Origin: Mycobacterium sp. GA-1285
Lineage (GTDB): Bacteria > Actinomycetota > Actinomycetes > Mycobacteriales > Mycobacteriaceae
Reading direction: 5' to 3'
DNA length: 64,000 nt
Assembly: GCF_001499905.1 (NCBI RefSeq)
Contig: NZ_LQIS01000002.1
Span: 62,001 to 126,000, forward strand
Part shown: one piece after another, positions 47,615 to 55,835 of the stretch
Position numbering within the stretch: the stretch's first letter is position 1
Layout: each line of letters opens with the position of its first letter
Notes under the pieces: model-generated
What the model saw: only the letters and a program-made list of their open reading frames with translations
Databases searched by the model: none
Told to the model about the DNA's origin: nothing
Position numbers and translations under genes: made by a program

Positions 47615-47873
47615 CCCTATACCGTATGCGAAGGGTCCCCTTGTTCGTAACCGTGCTTCGTCGTTGCTTTTTCGGGCGCGCTGTGACGTTGCGCGGCCTG
47701 GTTTCGTAAGTGAGTTGCTCCCCACGAGCCACCGCAGGTTGGGCTCATCGGGAACCGCGAGAACCGTTGCCACCAGACGAGCCGCCGGTGCCGGCGCCGC
47801 GGCTTCGAGTCTTGATTCGACCGTCCACGTCAAATGCGGTTTGCCGCGGGCGGGAAAGGGCAAAGATGGACCT

Positions 47874-48263
47874 ATGAGCACCGATCCGCATGGGGCGTCA
47901 GCGCACAACGAGCCGGAACCCTACGGTCCGCCCAACCCCGGGCCACCGGTTCCGCCGACGGACGGCGAGATGGCCGATCGTACGTCCCCGTCGGTGAAGA
48001 AGGTCCATTTCACCCGCGCGGCCGCGCTGTGGTCGGCGGTGATCGCAGGTTTCCTCATCCTCATCCTGCTGCTGATATTCATCGCGCAGAACACCGAGTC
48101 GACCGAGTTCGCCTTCCTCGGGTGGCACTGGTACATGCCGCGGGGTGTGGCGATCCTGTTCGCTGCGGTGTGCGGCGGCCTGATCACGGCGCTGGCCGGA
48201 GCAGCGCGCATGGTCCAACTGCGCCGCGCCGCCAAGAAGAACTACAAAGCCGCCCTGCGTTAG
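47874..48263 (+). CDS. LapA-like (DUF1049) membrane protein
   Basis: 129 residues: a Pro-rich cytoplasmic N-terminus (PYGPPNPGPPVPPTDGE), a first helix (LWSAVIAGFLILILLLIFIAQN), the family motif NTESTEFAFLGWHWYMPRG, and a second helix (VAILFAAVCGGLITALAG), then a short basic end. It is a lipopolysaccharide-assembly-A domain protein in name only; mycobacteria have no LPS and the role is unknown. The start at 47874 follows a 259-bp stretch with no other feature seen. Stop codons overlap with the convergent gene at 48260. Confidence 0.82.
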   Translation: MSTDPHGASAHNEPEPYGPPNPGPPVPPTDGEMADRTSPSVKKVHFTRAAALWSAVIAGFLILILLLIFIAQNTESTEFAFLGWHWYMPRGVAILFAAVCGGLITALAGAARMVQLRRAAKKNYKAALR

Positions 48264-49303
48264 CGCAGCGACTCGAGCCCGGCGGCGACCAACGGAGCGA
48301 CCGCGTCGTCGACCATGGTGACGAAGTCGGACGGCGCACCGCCCACCCGGCCGCGGTAGGCAATGCCCGCCGCGATGATCGCCAGCTTGAAGTACGCCAG
48401 GCCCATGTAGAAATCCCAGTGATCCAGCGGCTGACCCGAGGCCACCGAATACCGTTGCGCCAGTTCGTCTTCCGGGGGAATCAGTGGTGACGCCCAGGCC
48501 GCGTCGGCATGCACCAGGTTGAACATGGGGTGGCGGTACACGCACATCAGGGCGGCGTCGCTGATCGGATCGCCCAGGGTCGACATCTCCCAGTCCAGCA
48601 CCGCCAGCACCTTGGTCCCGTCGGTGGCGTCGAGCATCGTGTTGTCGATGCGGTAGTCGCCGTGCACGATCGCGCTGCGGCTCTGCGGCGGGATCGTCTC
48701 TGCGAGCGCCGTGTGAAGCCGCTTGACGTCGTCATCGCGTTCGTCCCCACCATTGATGTCGCGGCGCACCAACTCCCACTGTCCACCCCAGCGCTTGACT
48801 TGGCGCTCGAGATATCCGGTGGGCTTTCCGAAGTCGCCGAGGCCGACCTCCTCGGGGTCCAGGGCGTGCAGGTCGGCGAGCACCTTGATCAACGCGTCGA
48901 CGCAGGCTTCGATGTCGGCCTGGTCGCCGAGCGCCTCGAGTTCGGAGGTGTGACGGATCACCCGCCCTTCGACATACTCGACCATCTGGAACGGCGCGCC
49001 GAGCACCGAGTCGTCGTTGCGCATGGTCACCGCTCGGGGGACTGGCACGGCGGTGTTCTGCAACGCCGAGATCACCTTGTACTCGCGGGCCATGTCGTGC
49101 GCCGACGGTGTCAACCCGTGCAGCGGGGGCCTGCGCAGCACCCACTTCGATCGGTCGTCGCACACCAGGAAGGTCAGATTGGAGCGGCCGCCGGAGATCA
49201 ACTCGGCGCGCAGGTCACCGGAGCGGGCGATGCCCTCCGAACGCAGATGACGGTCGAGGGCGTCGAGGTCGAGCCCCTCCAGGGACGTCGGCGGTGAAGT
49301 CAC
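48260..49303 (-). CDS. APH-like phosphotransferase family protein (Rv3761c/FadE36 type)
   Basis: 347 residues of the aminoglycoside phosphotransferase/choline-kinase-like fold: SGGRSNLTFLV (nucleotide loop), KWVLRRPP (Lys), VHGDYRIDNTML (Brenner catalytic loop, Asp) and VLDWEMSTLGDP (metal Asp). The M. tuberculosis counterpart carries the acyl-CoA dehydrogenase name fadE36, although its sequence shows a kinase-like fold and no dehydrogenase motifs. The substrate is unknown. It is 9 bp upstream of nothing but downstream of the phosphatase gene at 49313, with which it probably forms an operon. Confidence 0.88.
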   Translation of the reverse strand: MTSPPTSLEGLDLDALDRHLRSEGIARSGDLRAELISGGRSNLTFLVCDDRSKWVLRRPPLHGLTPSAHDMAREYKVISALQNTAVPVPRAVTMRNDDSVLGAPFQMVEYVEGRVIRHTSELEALGDQADIEACVDALIKVLADLHALDPEEVGLGDFGKPTGYLERQVKRWGGQWELVRRDINGGDERDDDVKRLHTALAETIPPQSRSAIVHGDYRIDNTMLDATDGTKVLAVLDWEMSTLGDPISDAALMCVYRHPMFNLVHADAAWASPLIPPEDELAQRYSVASGQPLDHWDFYMGLAYFKLAIIAAGIAYRGRVGGAPSDFVTMVDDAVAPLVAAGLESLR

Positions 49304-49312
49304 GGAATCTGT

Positions 49313-49915
49313 CTACCACTGCTGATTTCTGGGCAGCAGGTCCCATACGTGCTCGGTGGAGTTGACGCCGGCGACGAAGAACGTCTTACGCGACGACGAG
49401 TACAGCAGCCGGGTGATGCCGGCGTAGTCGACCTGCACGCACAGCAGGCGCTCGGTGCCCATGACGTCGTGAACCAGGGCGTTGATGACGCCGCCGTGGC
49501 TGAACAGCGCGACGGTGTCCTCCCGTTCGGCGGCCTTGACGATGTCGTCCACCCCGGCCTTGACCCGGTCGACGAACGCCGACTTGTCGACGCCGCTGGG
49601 CAGCTCACCGTTGGCGAGGCGTCGCATGTCCTCTTCGGAGATCTCTTCGACCGGTGTGTAGTGCGAGAGGTCGCGGTCGTATTCGGCCAGCCGGTCATCG
49701 ATGTCGATCGACAGGCCGAGCGCCTCTGCGACCGGCTCGGCGGTCTGGATCGCGCGCTTCTGCGGGCTGCTGACCAACCGCGTGATCGGGAACCGCGCCA
49801 ACGCGTCGGGCAGACGCTTGGCCTGTTCGATGCCCTCTTCGGAGAGGTCGGGGTCGGAGCCCTGCCCCGGCTCGCTGCGGAGCGGCAGAGCATGTCGAAT
49901 GATGAGCAACTGCAC
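49313..49915 (-). CDS. Histidine phosphatase family protein
   Basis: 200 residues of the phosphoglycerate-mutase-like branch 1: MQLLIIRHALPLR (phospho-His), SSPQKRAIQTAEPVAEALGL (Arg), and LFSHGGVINALVHD (second catalytic His). Such enzymes remove phosphate from sugars, nucleotides or lipids; the substrate here is not evident. The GTG at 49915 is used, since the RHA motif normally lies within 10 residues of the start. It is divergent from the SDR gene with only 18 bp between starts. Confidence 0.88.
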   Translation of the reverse strand: MQLLIIRHALPLRSEPGQGSDPDLSEEGIEQAKRLPDALARFPITRLVSSPQKRAIQTAEPVAEALGLSIDIDDRLAEYDRDLSHYTPVEEISEEDMRRLANGELPSGVDKSAFVDRVKAGVDDIVKAAEREDTVALFSHGGVINALVHDVMGTERLLCVQVDYAGITRLLYSSSRKTFFVAGVNSTEHVWDLLPRNQQW

Positions 49916-49933
49916 CGTGCCACCATATGGCCC

Positions 49934-50707
49934 ATGGGTACCGACAAGGATTTCGCCGCCGAGCTCTTCGATCTTTCCGACCGCGTCGTGCTGGTCACCG
50001 GCGGAAGCCGCGGGCTGGGCAAGGAGATGGCTTTCGCCGCCGCGCGGTGTGGCGCCGACGTGGTGATCGCCAGCCGCAAGTACGAGTCCTGTGTGGCGAC
50101 GGCCGAGGAGATCACCGCCGCGACCGGCCGTGCTGCGCTGCCCTACCAGGTGCACGTCGGGCACTGGGATGAGCTCGACGGGTTGGTCGATGCGGCCTAC
50201 GAGCGGTTCGGCAAGGTCGACGTGCTCATCAACAACGCGGGGATGTCGCCGCTTTACGAGTCGCTGCCCGCCGTCACGGAGAAGCTTTTCGACTCGGTGA
50301 TCAACCTCAACCTGAAGGGTCCGTTCCGGTTGTCCGCGCTGATCGGTGAACGCATGGTCGTCGACGGTGGGGGATCGATCATCAACGTGAGCTCGAGTGG
50401 TTCGCGCCGCCCCCGCCCCGAGCAGCTGCCCTATTCAGCGGCCAAGGCGGGGCTCAACGCGCTGACCGAGGGGCTGGCCCTGGCCTACGGCCCGACGGTG
50501 CGGGTAAACACGCTGATGCCGGGTCCGTTCCTCACCGACATCAGCAAGGCGTGGGACATCCCAGCGACGCAGAAGGGTGCGCAGCACTTCGCGTTGCAAC
50601 GTCTCGGCGAGCCGCCCGAGATCGTCGGCGCCGCACTGTATTTGATGTCGGACGCGTCGAGCTACACGTCGGGTTCGATCATCCGCGTCGACGGCGGCAT
50701 ACCTTAG
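49934..50707 (+). CDS. Short-chain dehydrogenase/reductase
   Basis: 257 residues, classical SDR: VLVTGGSRGLGKEMAF (cofactor loop), VLINNAGMSPL, IINVSSSGSRR (Ser) and the YSAAK catalytic pair. The ending SSYTSGSIIRVDGGIP is typical. The cofactor and substrate cannot be determined. The ATG at 49934 is used; the frame extends further upstream as an antisense shadow of the phosphatase gene. Confidence 0.9.
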   Translation: MGTDKDFAAELFDLSDRVVLVTGGSRGLGKEMAFAAARCGADVVIASRKYESCVATAEEITAATGRAALPYQVHVGHWDELDGLVDAAYERFGKVDVLINNAGMSPLYESLPAVTEKLFDSVINLNLKGPFRLSALIGERMVVDGGGSIINVSSSGSRRPRPEQLPYSAAKAGLNALTEGLALAYGPTVRVNTLMPGPFLTDISKAWDIPATQKGAQHFALQRLGEPPEIVGAALYLMSDASSYTSGSIIRVDGGIP

Positions 50708-50718
50708 GGGCGAAACCA

Positions 50719-52596
50719 CTAGGGCGTGACGATGTTGAAGGCCGGGTCGGGGCGGTCCAACACCGCGATCAACGACTGCAGCGCGCCGGTGTCGCCGGAG
50801 ACGTCGAGTCCGGGTGAGCTGTCGTCGCCCGCCGCCAGCGCGAGCAGGCGCAGCTTGCCGGCCACTTCGACGGTCGCCTGGGCGGACGCCTCGTCGGCGG
50901 CCACCTTGCGGTGCACCAGCACGCCGTTGCGCAGCGTCAACCGGTAATTGGTGGCGGTGTCGAGGAAGGTGATGTCGACGGAGATGTCGAGATCCCACGC
51001 GCGCGGCCCGTTCACGGTGATCGCGAGCGCGTCGAAGATCCGTTCGGGCGCCAGTTGCATCACCATCGACGTCGACGCGGTCTGGGTGGGCGTGCCGAAA
51101 TTGCCTTCGCGAAGTTCAGTCGCTCCGGAGAGAAAGAAGTTGCGCCACACCGCGTTCTCCGCGCCATAGGCGAGCTGTTCGAATGTGTCGGCGTAGAGTT
51201 CGCGAGCGGCGTTGTGGCTCTCGTCGGTGAACGTGGCATGGTCCAGAAGCGTTGCAGCCCAACGGTAGTCACCTTGCTCGAAGGCCTCGCGCGCTATCTC
51301 GACCACGCGGTCCAGGCCTCCCATCGCGTCGACATAGCGAGGGCCGGCGGCTTCGGGTGGATGCGCCCACAGTCGTCCCGGGTTGCCGTCGAACCAGCCC
51401 ATGTAGCGCTGATACACGGCCTTGACATTGTGGCTGACCGACCCGTAGTAGCCGTGTGCGTGCCATGCCTTCTGTAACGCCGGCGGAAGTGCGAAGTCCT
51501 CGGCGATCTCGATACCGGTGAAGCCCTGGTTCAGCTGGCGCAGCGTCTGGTCATGGAGATACGCGTACAGATCCCGTTGCAGCGACAGGTATTCGACGAT
51601 GCGGTCCCTGCCCCAGGTGGGCCAGTGATGAGACGCGAACACGACGTCGGTGCGGTCGGCGAACGTGTCGATCGCCTCCGTCAGGTAGCCGGCCCAACCG
51701 TGCGGATCACGCACCAGCGCACCCCGCAGCGTCAACAGGTTGTGCAGGTTGTGAGTGGCGTTCTCGGCCATGCACAGCGCGCGGAACTTCGGGAAGTAGA
51801 AGTGCATCTCGGCGGGCGCCTCGGTGCCCGGCGCCATCTGGAACTCGATCTCGATGCCGTCGACCGTGTGCGTCTCGCCGGTCTGTCGGATGTCCACCGT
51901 CGGAACGATCAGCGCCACTTCACCCGTCGACGTCACCTGTCCCAGACCGCATCCCACCTGCCCCTGTGGTCCGCGCGGCAGCAGCGCGCCGTACATGTAG
52001 CTCGCTCGGCGCCCCATGGCGGTGCCCGCATACACGTTCTCCTGCACGGCGTGTTCGGTGAAGTGTTCGGGCGCGAAGATCGCGACCCTGCCCGCGTCGA
52101 CGTCGGCCTGAGAGGTGACGCCTAGGACGCCCCCGAAATGGTCGACGTGGCTGTGGGTGTAGATAACCGCTGTGACGGCACGATCACCCCGGTGTTCGCG
52201 GTACAGCGCCAGCGCCGCCGCCGCGGTCTCCGTGGAGATCAGTGGGTCGATGACGATCACGCCGGTGTCACCCTCGACGAACGTGATGTTGGACAGGTCG
52301 AATCCGCGCACCTGGTAGATGCCCTCGATCACTTCGTAGAGGCCTTGTTTGGCGCACAGCCGACTCTGCCGCCACAGGCTGGGGTGCACCGAGGGCGGGG
52401 CATCCGCATCGAGAAACGAGTACGCGTCGTTGTCCCAGACCACCCGGCCGTCGGCCGCCGTGATCTCACAGGGATCCAGCGCCGCGATGAAGCCGCGGTC
52501 GGCATCCTCGAAGTCTGTCGTGTCGTCGAACGGCAACGCCGTGAGGTGCTCGCGGTGTGCGGACTCGATGACGGCGGTGGGCGGCTTCTGCTGCAT
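50719..52596 (-). CDS. Alkyl sulfatase-like metallo-beta-lactamase-fold hydrolase (Rv3762c type)
   Basis: 625 residues. The metal motif is VIYTHSHVDHFGG with further ligands in GIEIEFQMAPGTEAPAEMHF and VFASHHWPTWG. A dimerisation domain follows, then a C-terminal SCP2-like lipid-binding domain from about residue 500. This is the SdsA1/alkyl-sulfatase architecture, which cleaves alkyl sulfates. A -10 TATCGT (52603-52608, minus strand) 6 nt before the ATG at 52596 fixes the start and makes the mRNA leaderless. It is convergent with the SDR gene. Confidence 0.9.
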   Translation of the reverse strand: MQQKPPTAVIESAHREHLTALPFDDTTDFEDADRGFIAALDPCEITAADGRVVWDNDAYSFLDADAPPSVHPSLWRQSRLCAKQGLYEVIEGIYQVRGFDLSNITFVEGDTGVIVIDPLISTETAAAALALYREHRGDRAVTAVIYTHSHVDHFGGVLGVTSQADVDAGRVAIFAPEHFTEHAVQENVYAGTAMGRRASYMYGALLPRGPQGQVGCGLGQVTSTGEVALIVPTVDIRQTGETHTVDGIEIEFQMAPGTEAPAEMHFYFPKFRALCMAENATHNLHNLLTLRGALVRDPHGWAGYLTEAIDTFADRTDVVFASHHWPTWGRDRIVEYLSLQRDLYAYLHDQTLRQLNQGFTGIEIAEDFALPPALQKAWHAHGYYGSVSHNVKAVYQRYMGWFDGNPGRLWAHPPEAAGPRYVDAMGGLDRVVEIAREAFEQGDYRWAATLLDHATFTDESHNAARELYADTFEQLAYGAENAVWRNFFLSGATELREGNFGTPTQTASTSMVMQLAPERIFDALAITVNGPRAWDLDISVDITFLDTATNYRLTLRNGVLVHRKVAADEASAQATVEVAGKLRLLALAAGDDSSPGLDVSGDTGALQSLIAVLDRPDPAFNIVTP

Positions 52597-52602
52597 GGCG
52601 AC

Positions 52603-52608
52603 ACGATA
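52603..52608 (-). promoter_or_regulatory. Leaderless -10 element of the alkyl sulfatase gene
   Basis: TATCGT on the minus strand is followed by 6 nt and the ATG at 52596. It places the transcript start on the ATG and argues against longer starts upstream. Confidence 0.5.
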
Positions 52609-52684
52609 TTCACCTTCGCGCCGGCGCGGAGCTGGTTCACTGACCCCCATGGAGTACGCCGCGTGGTGACCGATAGTCGTGCGA

Positions 52685-53098
52685 TCAACCCTGGTGCTCG
52701 GCCAGCCACCGATCGGCCCGGCGTCTCGAAGCACGCGAGAGCCACGCGTCCTGGATGAGTTCGGTCAGCTCGACCTTCCCGATCTCCCGTAATCGGCTGG
52801 CGCGCACCAGAACCGAAGGATGGCCCTCGAAGCGGTCGGTGGTGAAGAACGGGGAGTGGGGATCTTGAACCAGCGCCAGCTTGTCCATCTCCGATTCCAC
52901 CCAGATCATGATCACGTCGGCGTAGCGTTCCCCGGTCTTCGGATCCTCGGCGTCGGGCTGGGGCGTGCGGAAGAACACAAACGATTTTCCGCCCACTTGG
53001 TAGATCGGGTTGCCCTTCGGGCCCTCGATGCGCTTGACGTGCGGCATCGACGAGGCGATCTCGTGGACGTCGGCGATCCGCGCCGGCCGGTCACGCAT
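52685..53098 (-). CDS. MmcQ/YjbR family protein
   Basis: 137 residues. PHVKRIEGPKGNPIYQVGGKSFVFFRTP, DVIMIWVES and DRFEGHPSVLVRASRL are typical of the MmcQ/YjbR fold (a double-wing DNA-binding-like domain). No function is established. The ATG at 53098 overlaps the end of the phosphoesterase gene by 8 bp, so the two are coupled; an alternative start at 53113 gives 5 more residues. Confidence 0.85.
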   Translation of the reverse strand: MRDRPARIADVHEIASSMPHVKRIEGPKGNPIYQVGGKSFVFFRTPQPDAEDPKTGERYADVIMIWVESEMDKLALVQDPHSPFFTTDRFEGHPSVLVRASRLREIGKVELTELIQDAWLSRASRRRADRWLAEHQG

Positions 53099-53594
53099 GG
53101 CGGTCCAGGGCATGCAGGATGACGTCGGCGAGGGTGCCGTTGTGCACCGTTGCGGTCATGTACGTGCAGTGGGGCTGGCGTCGCCGGTCGGTTGGCGAGC
53201 CCGGATTCAAAAGTCGCAGACCGGTTTTCGTGGTCGTATCCCATGGGATGTGACTGTGGCCGAACACCAGCACGTCGGTGCCGGGATAGGCCTTGGCCAT
53301 GCGCGCTTCACGACCGGTCGCCGCGCCGGTCTCGTGGACGACGGTGAAGCGCAGCCCGGCGAGTGTGACGTCGGCTCGCTCGGGCAGTCGGCGGCGCAGT
53401 TCGGCGCCGTCGTTGTTGCCCCAGCATGCGACCAGGCGCTTGGCACGCGCCTCGAGCGCGTCGAGCAGCGGCGGTTCCACCCAGTCGCCTGCGTGCACGA
53501 CGACGTCGGCGTCCGCCACTTCCTCCCACACACGGGCGGGCAGGTCCTTGGCGCGCTTGGGAACGTGAGTATCGGCGATCAGCAACAGCCGCAC
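53091..53594 (-). CDS. Calcineurin-like metallophosphoesterase (YfcE type)
   Basis: 167 residues with all dimetal motifs: LLLIADTHVPK (DxH), VVVHAGDWVE (GDxxE-like), CWGNNDGAE (GNND), VVHETGA and VFGHSHIPW (GHSH). It is a small phosphodiesterase of the YfcE/MJ0936 type; the natural substrate is unknown. The GTG at 53594 gives MRLLLIADTHV, the normal family N-terminus. A TAGATT -10 (53602-53607, minus strand) lies 7 nt before it. Confidence 0.88.
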   Translation of the reverse strand: MRLLLIADTHVPKRAKDLPARVWEEVADADVVVHAGDWVEPPLLDALEARAKRLVACWGNNDGAELRRRLPERADVTLAGLRFTVVHETGAATGREARMAKAYPGTDVLVFGHSHIPWDTTTKTGLRLLNPGSPTDRRRQPHCTYMTATVHNGTLADVILHALDRHA

Positions 53595-53633
53595 TGTTCC
53601 CAATCTAGCCAATGCCCCCGCCCGCGGCTGGCG

Positions 53634-53951
53634 TCAGCCCTCGGGGCTCGGTGACAGGCCGGCCTCCGACTGGTCGCGTTTGCGCTGCGCGAGGTGGCGG
53701 TCCTCATCGGCGGCCTCGCGGTGGCGGGCCGATGACTCCTCGTTCACTTCGGGGGCGGGCATGCCGCGGCGGATCGAGTCCTGTTGTGTGTCGGCGAGTT
53801 CGTCGTGTCGCTTCGCGGATCGCTCGAAGCTCTTGGCTGCGGACAGCCCAACGTGCGCCGCGCGCTCGCGGGCCCGGGCGGCCCGTCGCTCGGCTTCGTG
53901 TACCTCGTCGAGGGCGTGGCTTTGTTGCGGTGGTTCACGATCGGTGGCCAT
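53634..53951 (-). CDS. Charged helical hypothetical protein
   Basis: 105 residues, no Cys, highly charged and helical (EAERRAARARERAAHVG, RHREAADEDRHLAQRKRD), likely coiled coil. No signal or membrane segment. Similar small charged proteins occur in mycobacteria without known role. The ATG at 53951 is chosen; the open frame upstream overlaps the tRNA fragment and is unlikely. Confidence 0.6.
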   Translation of the reverse strand: MATDREPPQQSHALDEVHEAERRAARARERAAHVGLSAAKSFERSAKRHDELADTQQDSIRRGMPAPEVNEESSARHREAADEDRHLAQRKRDQSEAGLSPSPEG

Positions 53952-53998
53952 GACGCACTGAATACCCGCCTGGCCGACACTTACCAGAATCGAAAGCG

Positions 53999-54023
53999 CG
54001 CGCCCGAAGGGATTCGAACCGTT
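53999..54023 (-). pseudogene. 3' fragment of a tRNA gene (T-arm and acceptor strand)
   Basis: On the minus strand AACGG-TTCGAAT-CCCTT forms a T-arm (one C-C mismatch) directly followed by CGGGCGC and G. This is the acceptor 3' strand of the intact tRNA-Arg(ACG) at 55553, base for base. No 5' half (a matching GCGCCCG) occurs within 100 bp, so this is not a complete tRNA. It may be the remnant of a tRNA split by insertion or an att-like copy. Confidence 0.65.
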
Positions 54024-54062
54024 ACCGCGAGGGCGGACGAAGTGCCGCAACCTGCTGGCAGC

Positions 54063-54119
54063 CGCCTGATCGCTCAGGCGACGTTGCCCTCAAGGGGCTT
54101 CCCGTGGCGGTACCCACGG
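54063..54119 (-). ncRNA. Possible omega-RNA region at the 3' end of tnpB
   Basis: Three hairpins are packed at the end of tnpB: a perfect 7-bp stem over the stop codon (54063-54080, loop TCGC on the plus strand), GCCC/GGGC at 54086-54098, and CCGTGG/CCACGG at 54102-54119. TnpB guide RNAs are known to overlap the 3' end of tnpB and run past it. The structure fits such a scaffold, but the exact ends and guide are not determined. Confidence 0.35.
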
Positions 54120-55489
54120 CCATGACGACCGCCGTTTTGTGGGTTTCCAGCGGGCTCGTTTTTCGTCGCCCCGCAACTCGGGGAGGACGCGTCGTCAGCA
54201 ATCCGGTACGCAACGGCAGCCAGGTTGCGGGCGGCATTTTGATCTCGATCCATCGACATTCCGCATGCATCGCAAGAAAACACCCATTGGGACGGACGCA
54301 GATTGGCTTTCACCGCGCCGCATCCCGCACATGTCTTTGAGCTTGGATAGAACCGGTCAGCAATGAGCAAGCTGCCGCCCCTCCAGCAAGTCTTGTACTT
54401 CAACTGTCGTCGCAATTCACTCCAGCCCGCGGCAGATATCCCGCGCGCCAAGTGCGGATTACGGAGCATGCCCGCGATGTTCAGGTCTTCGACCACGACG
54501 GTTTCGAAGCGCTCCGCAAGACGCGTGGTCAATCGATGCAAAGTCTCGGTCCGATGGTTCGCTATCCGAGCGTGCTGGCGATCAACCTCTGCAGCTGCAC
54601 GAATCCAACGTCGAGAGGGAGTTGTCCCCGTACGTCGGTCCGGACCGACCCGCCTTGCAGCCCTACGCTGCAACCGGCGCAGCCTCTTCAGTGAGGTTTC
54701 GTATCGCGCCGGGTTCGGAACAACCCCGTTAGCATCGGAGAGGCCGGGGACCGGGGTCGACAAGACCGCTAGATTGCGGATGCCCAAGTCCACACCGACG
54801 ACGTGATGCGGCCGGACGTCAAGCGCCGGAGAGTCGTAAACCTCGACGGAGAACGACACGAACCACCGACCGCGGGTGAAGGTAACAGTCGCTGATCTGA
54901 TCCGCGCCGATCCTCGGTCGACGCGTCGAGCGAGTTTTCGAGTTGACTCGTGGGTGCGCACCTTCCCGATGCGGGGCAGTTTGACGTGTCGCCGGTCTGA
55001 ATTGATGAGACCGAAGACGCCAGTGGTGAATCGGCACGACAGGTGGCTCTTCTTGGTCTTGAATCTAGGGAATCGCGTCGGTCGGCCTCGTCGATCACCT
55101 GATTGAGACGCTACCCAATTCCTCAATGCTGTCGCGAGGTTGGCCAAGCCGGAGGAGTACGCCTCCTTCGAGTTCTCCTGCCACCAAGGCGCGATCTCGC
55201 TCTTGACGCTGTTCCAGGTTTTGCGCAGGGAGTACGCCGACCAATTCAGCGCCGGGGTCAGTTCTTGGTCGGAAAGTCCGTAAGTGCGTTCTGCCGCGCG
55301 CTGTTCCAGATTCGCTTTGACGAGGCGCAAACCCCAGTTGTACGCGAAGCGCTGCGCGCCGCAGTGTGATCGCAACTGCTCTTCCTGCAGCGGCGTGGGC
55401 TCGAGCGCGAATCGGTACGCGCGAATATGCGGCTTGTCTGAACGGTGGTCGGCGTAATCGACCTCTCCAGCCGACTTGTCACTGCTCAT
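54074..55489 (-). CDS. tnpB: TnpB RNA-guided nuclease of the IS200/IS605/IS607 superfamily
   Basis: 471 residues from ATG 55489 (earlier in-frame starts run into the tRNA). The N-terminal HTH segment is YRFALEPTPLQEEQLRSHCGAQRFAYNWG. The RuvC-like nuclease retains its acidic residues: VVGVDLGIRNLAVL (Asp), VVVEDLNIAGM (Glu) and MDRDQNAARNLAA (Asp). The zinc finger is CAGCGAV plus FSCDACGMS. It therefore looks catalytically intact. No tnpA transposase is adjacent, so it is a stand-alone TnpB, either a non-autonomous element or one kept as a nuclease. It lies between tRNA-Arg and a 3' tRNA fragment. Confidence 0.9.
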   Translation of the reverse strand: MSSDKSAGEVDYADHRSDKPHIRAYRFALEPTPLQEEQLRSHCGAQRFAYNWGLRLVKANLEQRAAERTYGLSDQELTPALNWSAYSLRKTWNSVKSEIAPWWQENSKEAYSSGLANLATALRNWVASQSGDRRGRPTRFPRFKTKKSHLSCRFTTGVFGLINSDRRHVKLPRIGKVRTHESTRKLARRVDRGSARIRSATVTFTRGRWFVSFSVEVYDSPALDVRPHHVVGVDLGIRNLAVLSTPVPGLSDANGVVPNPARYETSLKRLRRLQRRAARRVGPDRRTGTTPSRRWIRAAAEVDRQHARIANHRTETLHRLTTRLAERFETVVVEDLNIAGMLRNPHLARGISAAGWSELRRQLKYKTCWRGGSLLIADRFYPSSKTCAGCGAVKANLRPSQWVFSCDACGMSMDRDQNAARNLAAVAYRIADDASSPSCGATKNEPAGNPQNGGRHGRGYRHGKPLEGNVA

Positions 55490-55552
55490 GAGGCGGAGTC
55501 TCCCATGGAGGTCCGACATCTTCGGGATCGTCGGCTCGCGACATTCCCGTTG

Positions 55553-55625
55553 CGCGCCCGGAGAGACTCGAACTCCCAACCTTCTGATCCGTAGTCAGAT
55601 GCTCTATCCGTTGAGCTACGGGCGC
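55553..55625 (-). tRNA. tRNA-Arg (anticodon ACG)
   Basis: 73-nt tRNA: acceptor GCGCCCG/CGGGCGC, anticodon stem CTGAC..GTCAG-type around ACTACGGAT with anticodon ACG, T-loop TTCGAGT. A34 is the TadA substrate and the tadA gene is at 45008. CCA is not encoded. Confidence 0.96.
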
Positions 55626-55663
55626 AGGTCGATCTTCAGTTGTCGGCTGAGGATCAGCCGCGG

Positions 55664-55752
55664 CGGAGGCGAGAGGATTTGAACCTCCGGTCGCCTTTAA
55701 GGGCGACAACTCATTAGCAGTGAGCCCCATTCGGCCGCTCTGGCACGCCTCC
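55664..55752 (-). tRNA. tRNA-Ser (anticodon GCT)
   Basis: 89-nt class II tRNA: acceptor GGAGGCG/CGCCTCC, anticodon stem CTCA/TGAG around loop CTGCTAA (anticodon GCT), long variable arm, T-loop TTCAAAT. It decodes AGC/AGU and lies 38 bp upstream of tRNA-Arg on the same strand. Confidence 0.97.
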
Positions 55753-55823
55753 TGACGATTACCGCCGATCCGACAGCGTACACATGGGCCGCCGCGCGAG
55801 GCAAAGCGCATTCGGCCGACCCA

Positions 55824-55835
55824 TAAACTGGTCCG
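55824..55835 (+). promoter_or_regulatory. Leaderless promoter of hisC2
   Basis: TAAACT (55824-55829) plus 6 nt and GTG 55836 is the exact leaderless spacing and fixes the start. Confidence 0.6.

Noticed and set aside
53999..54075. Intact tRNA gene on the minus strand near 54.0 kb
   Set aside because: T-arm and acceptor 3' strand are present but there is no 5' acceptor strand, D-arm or anticodon arm.
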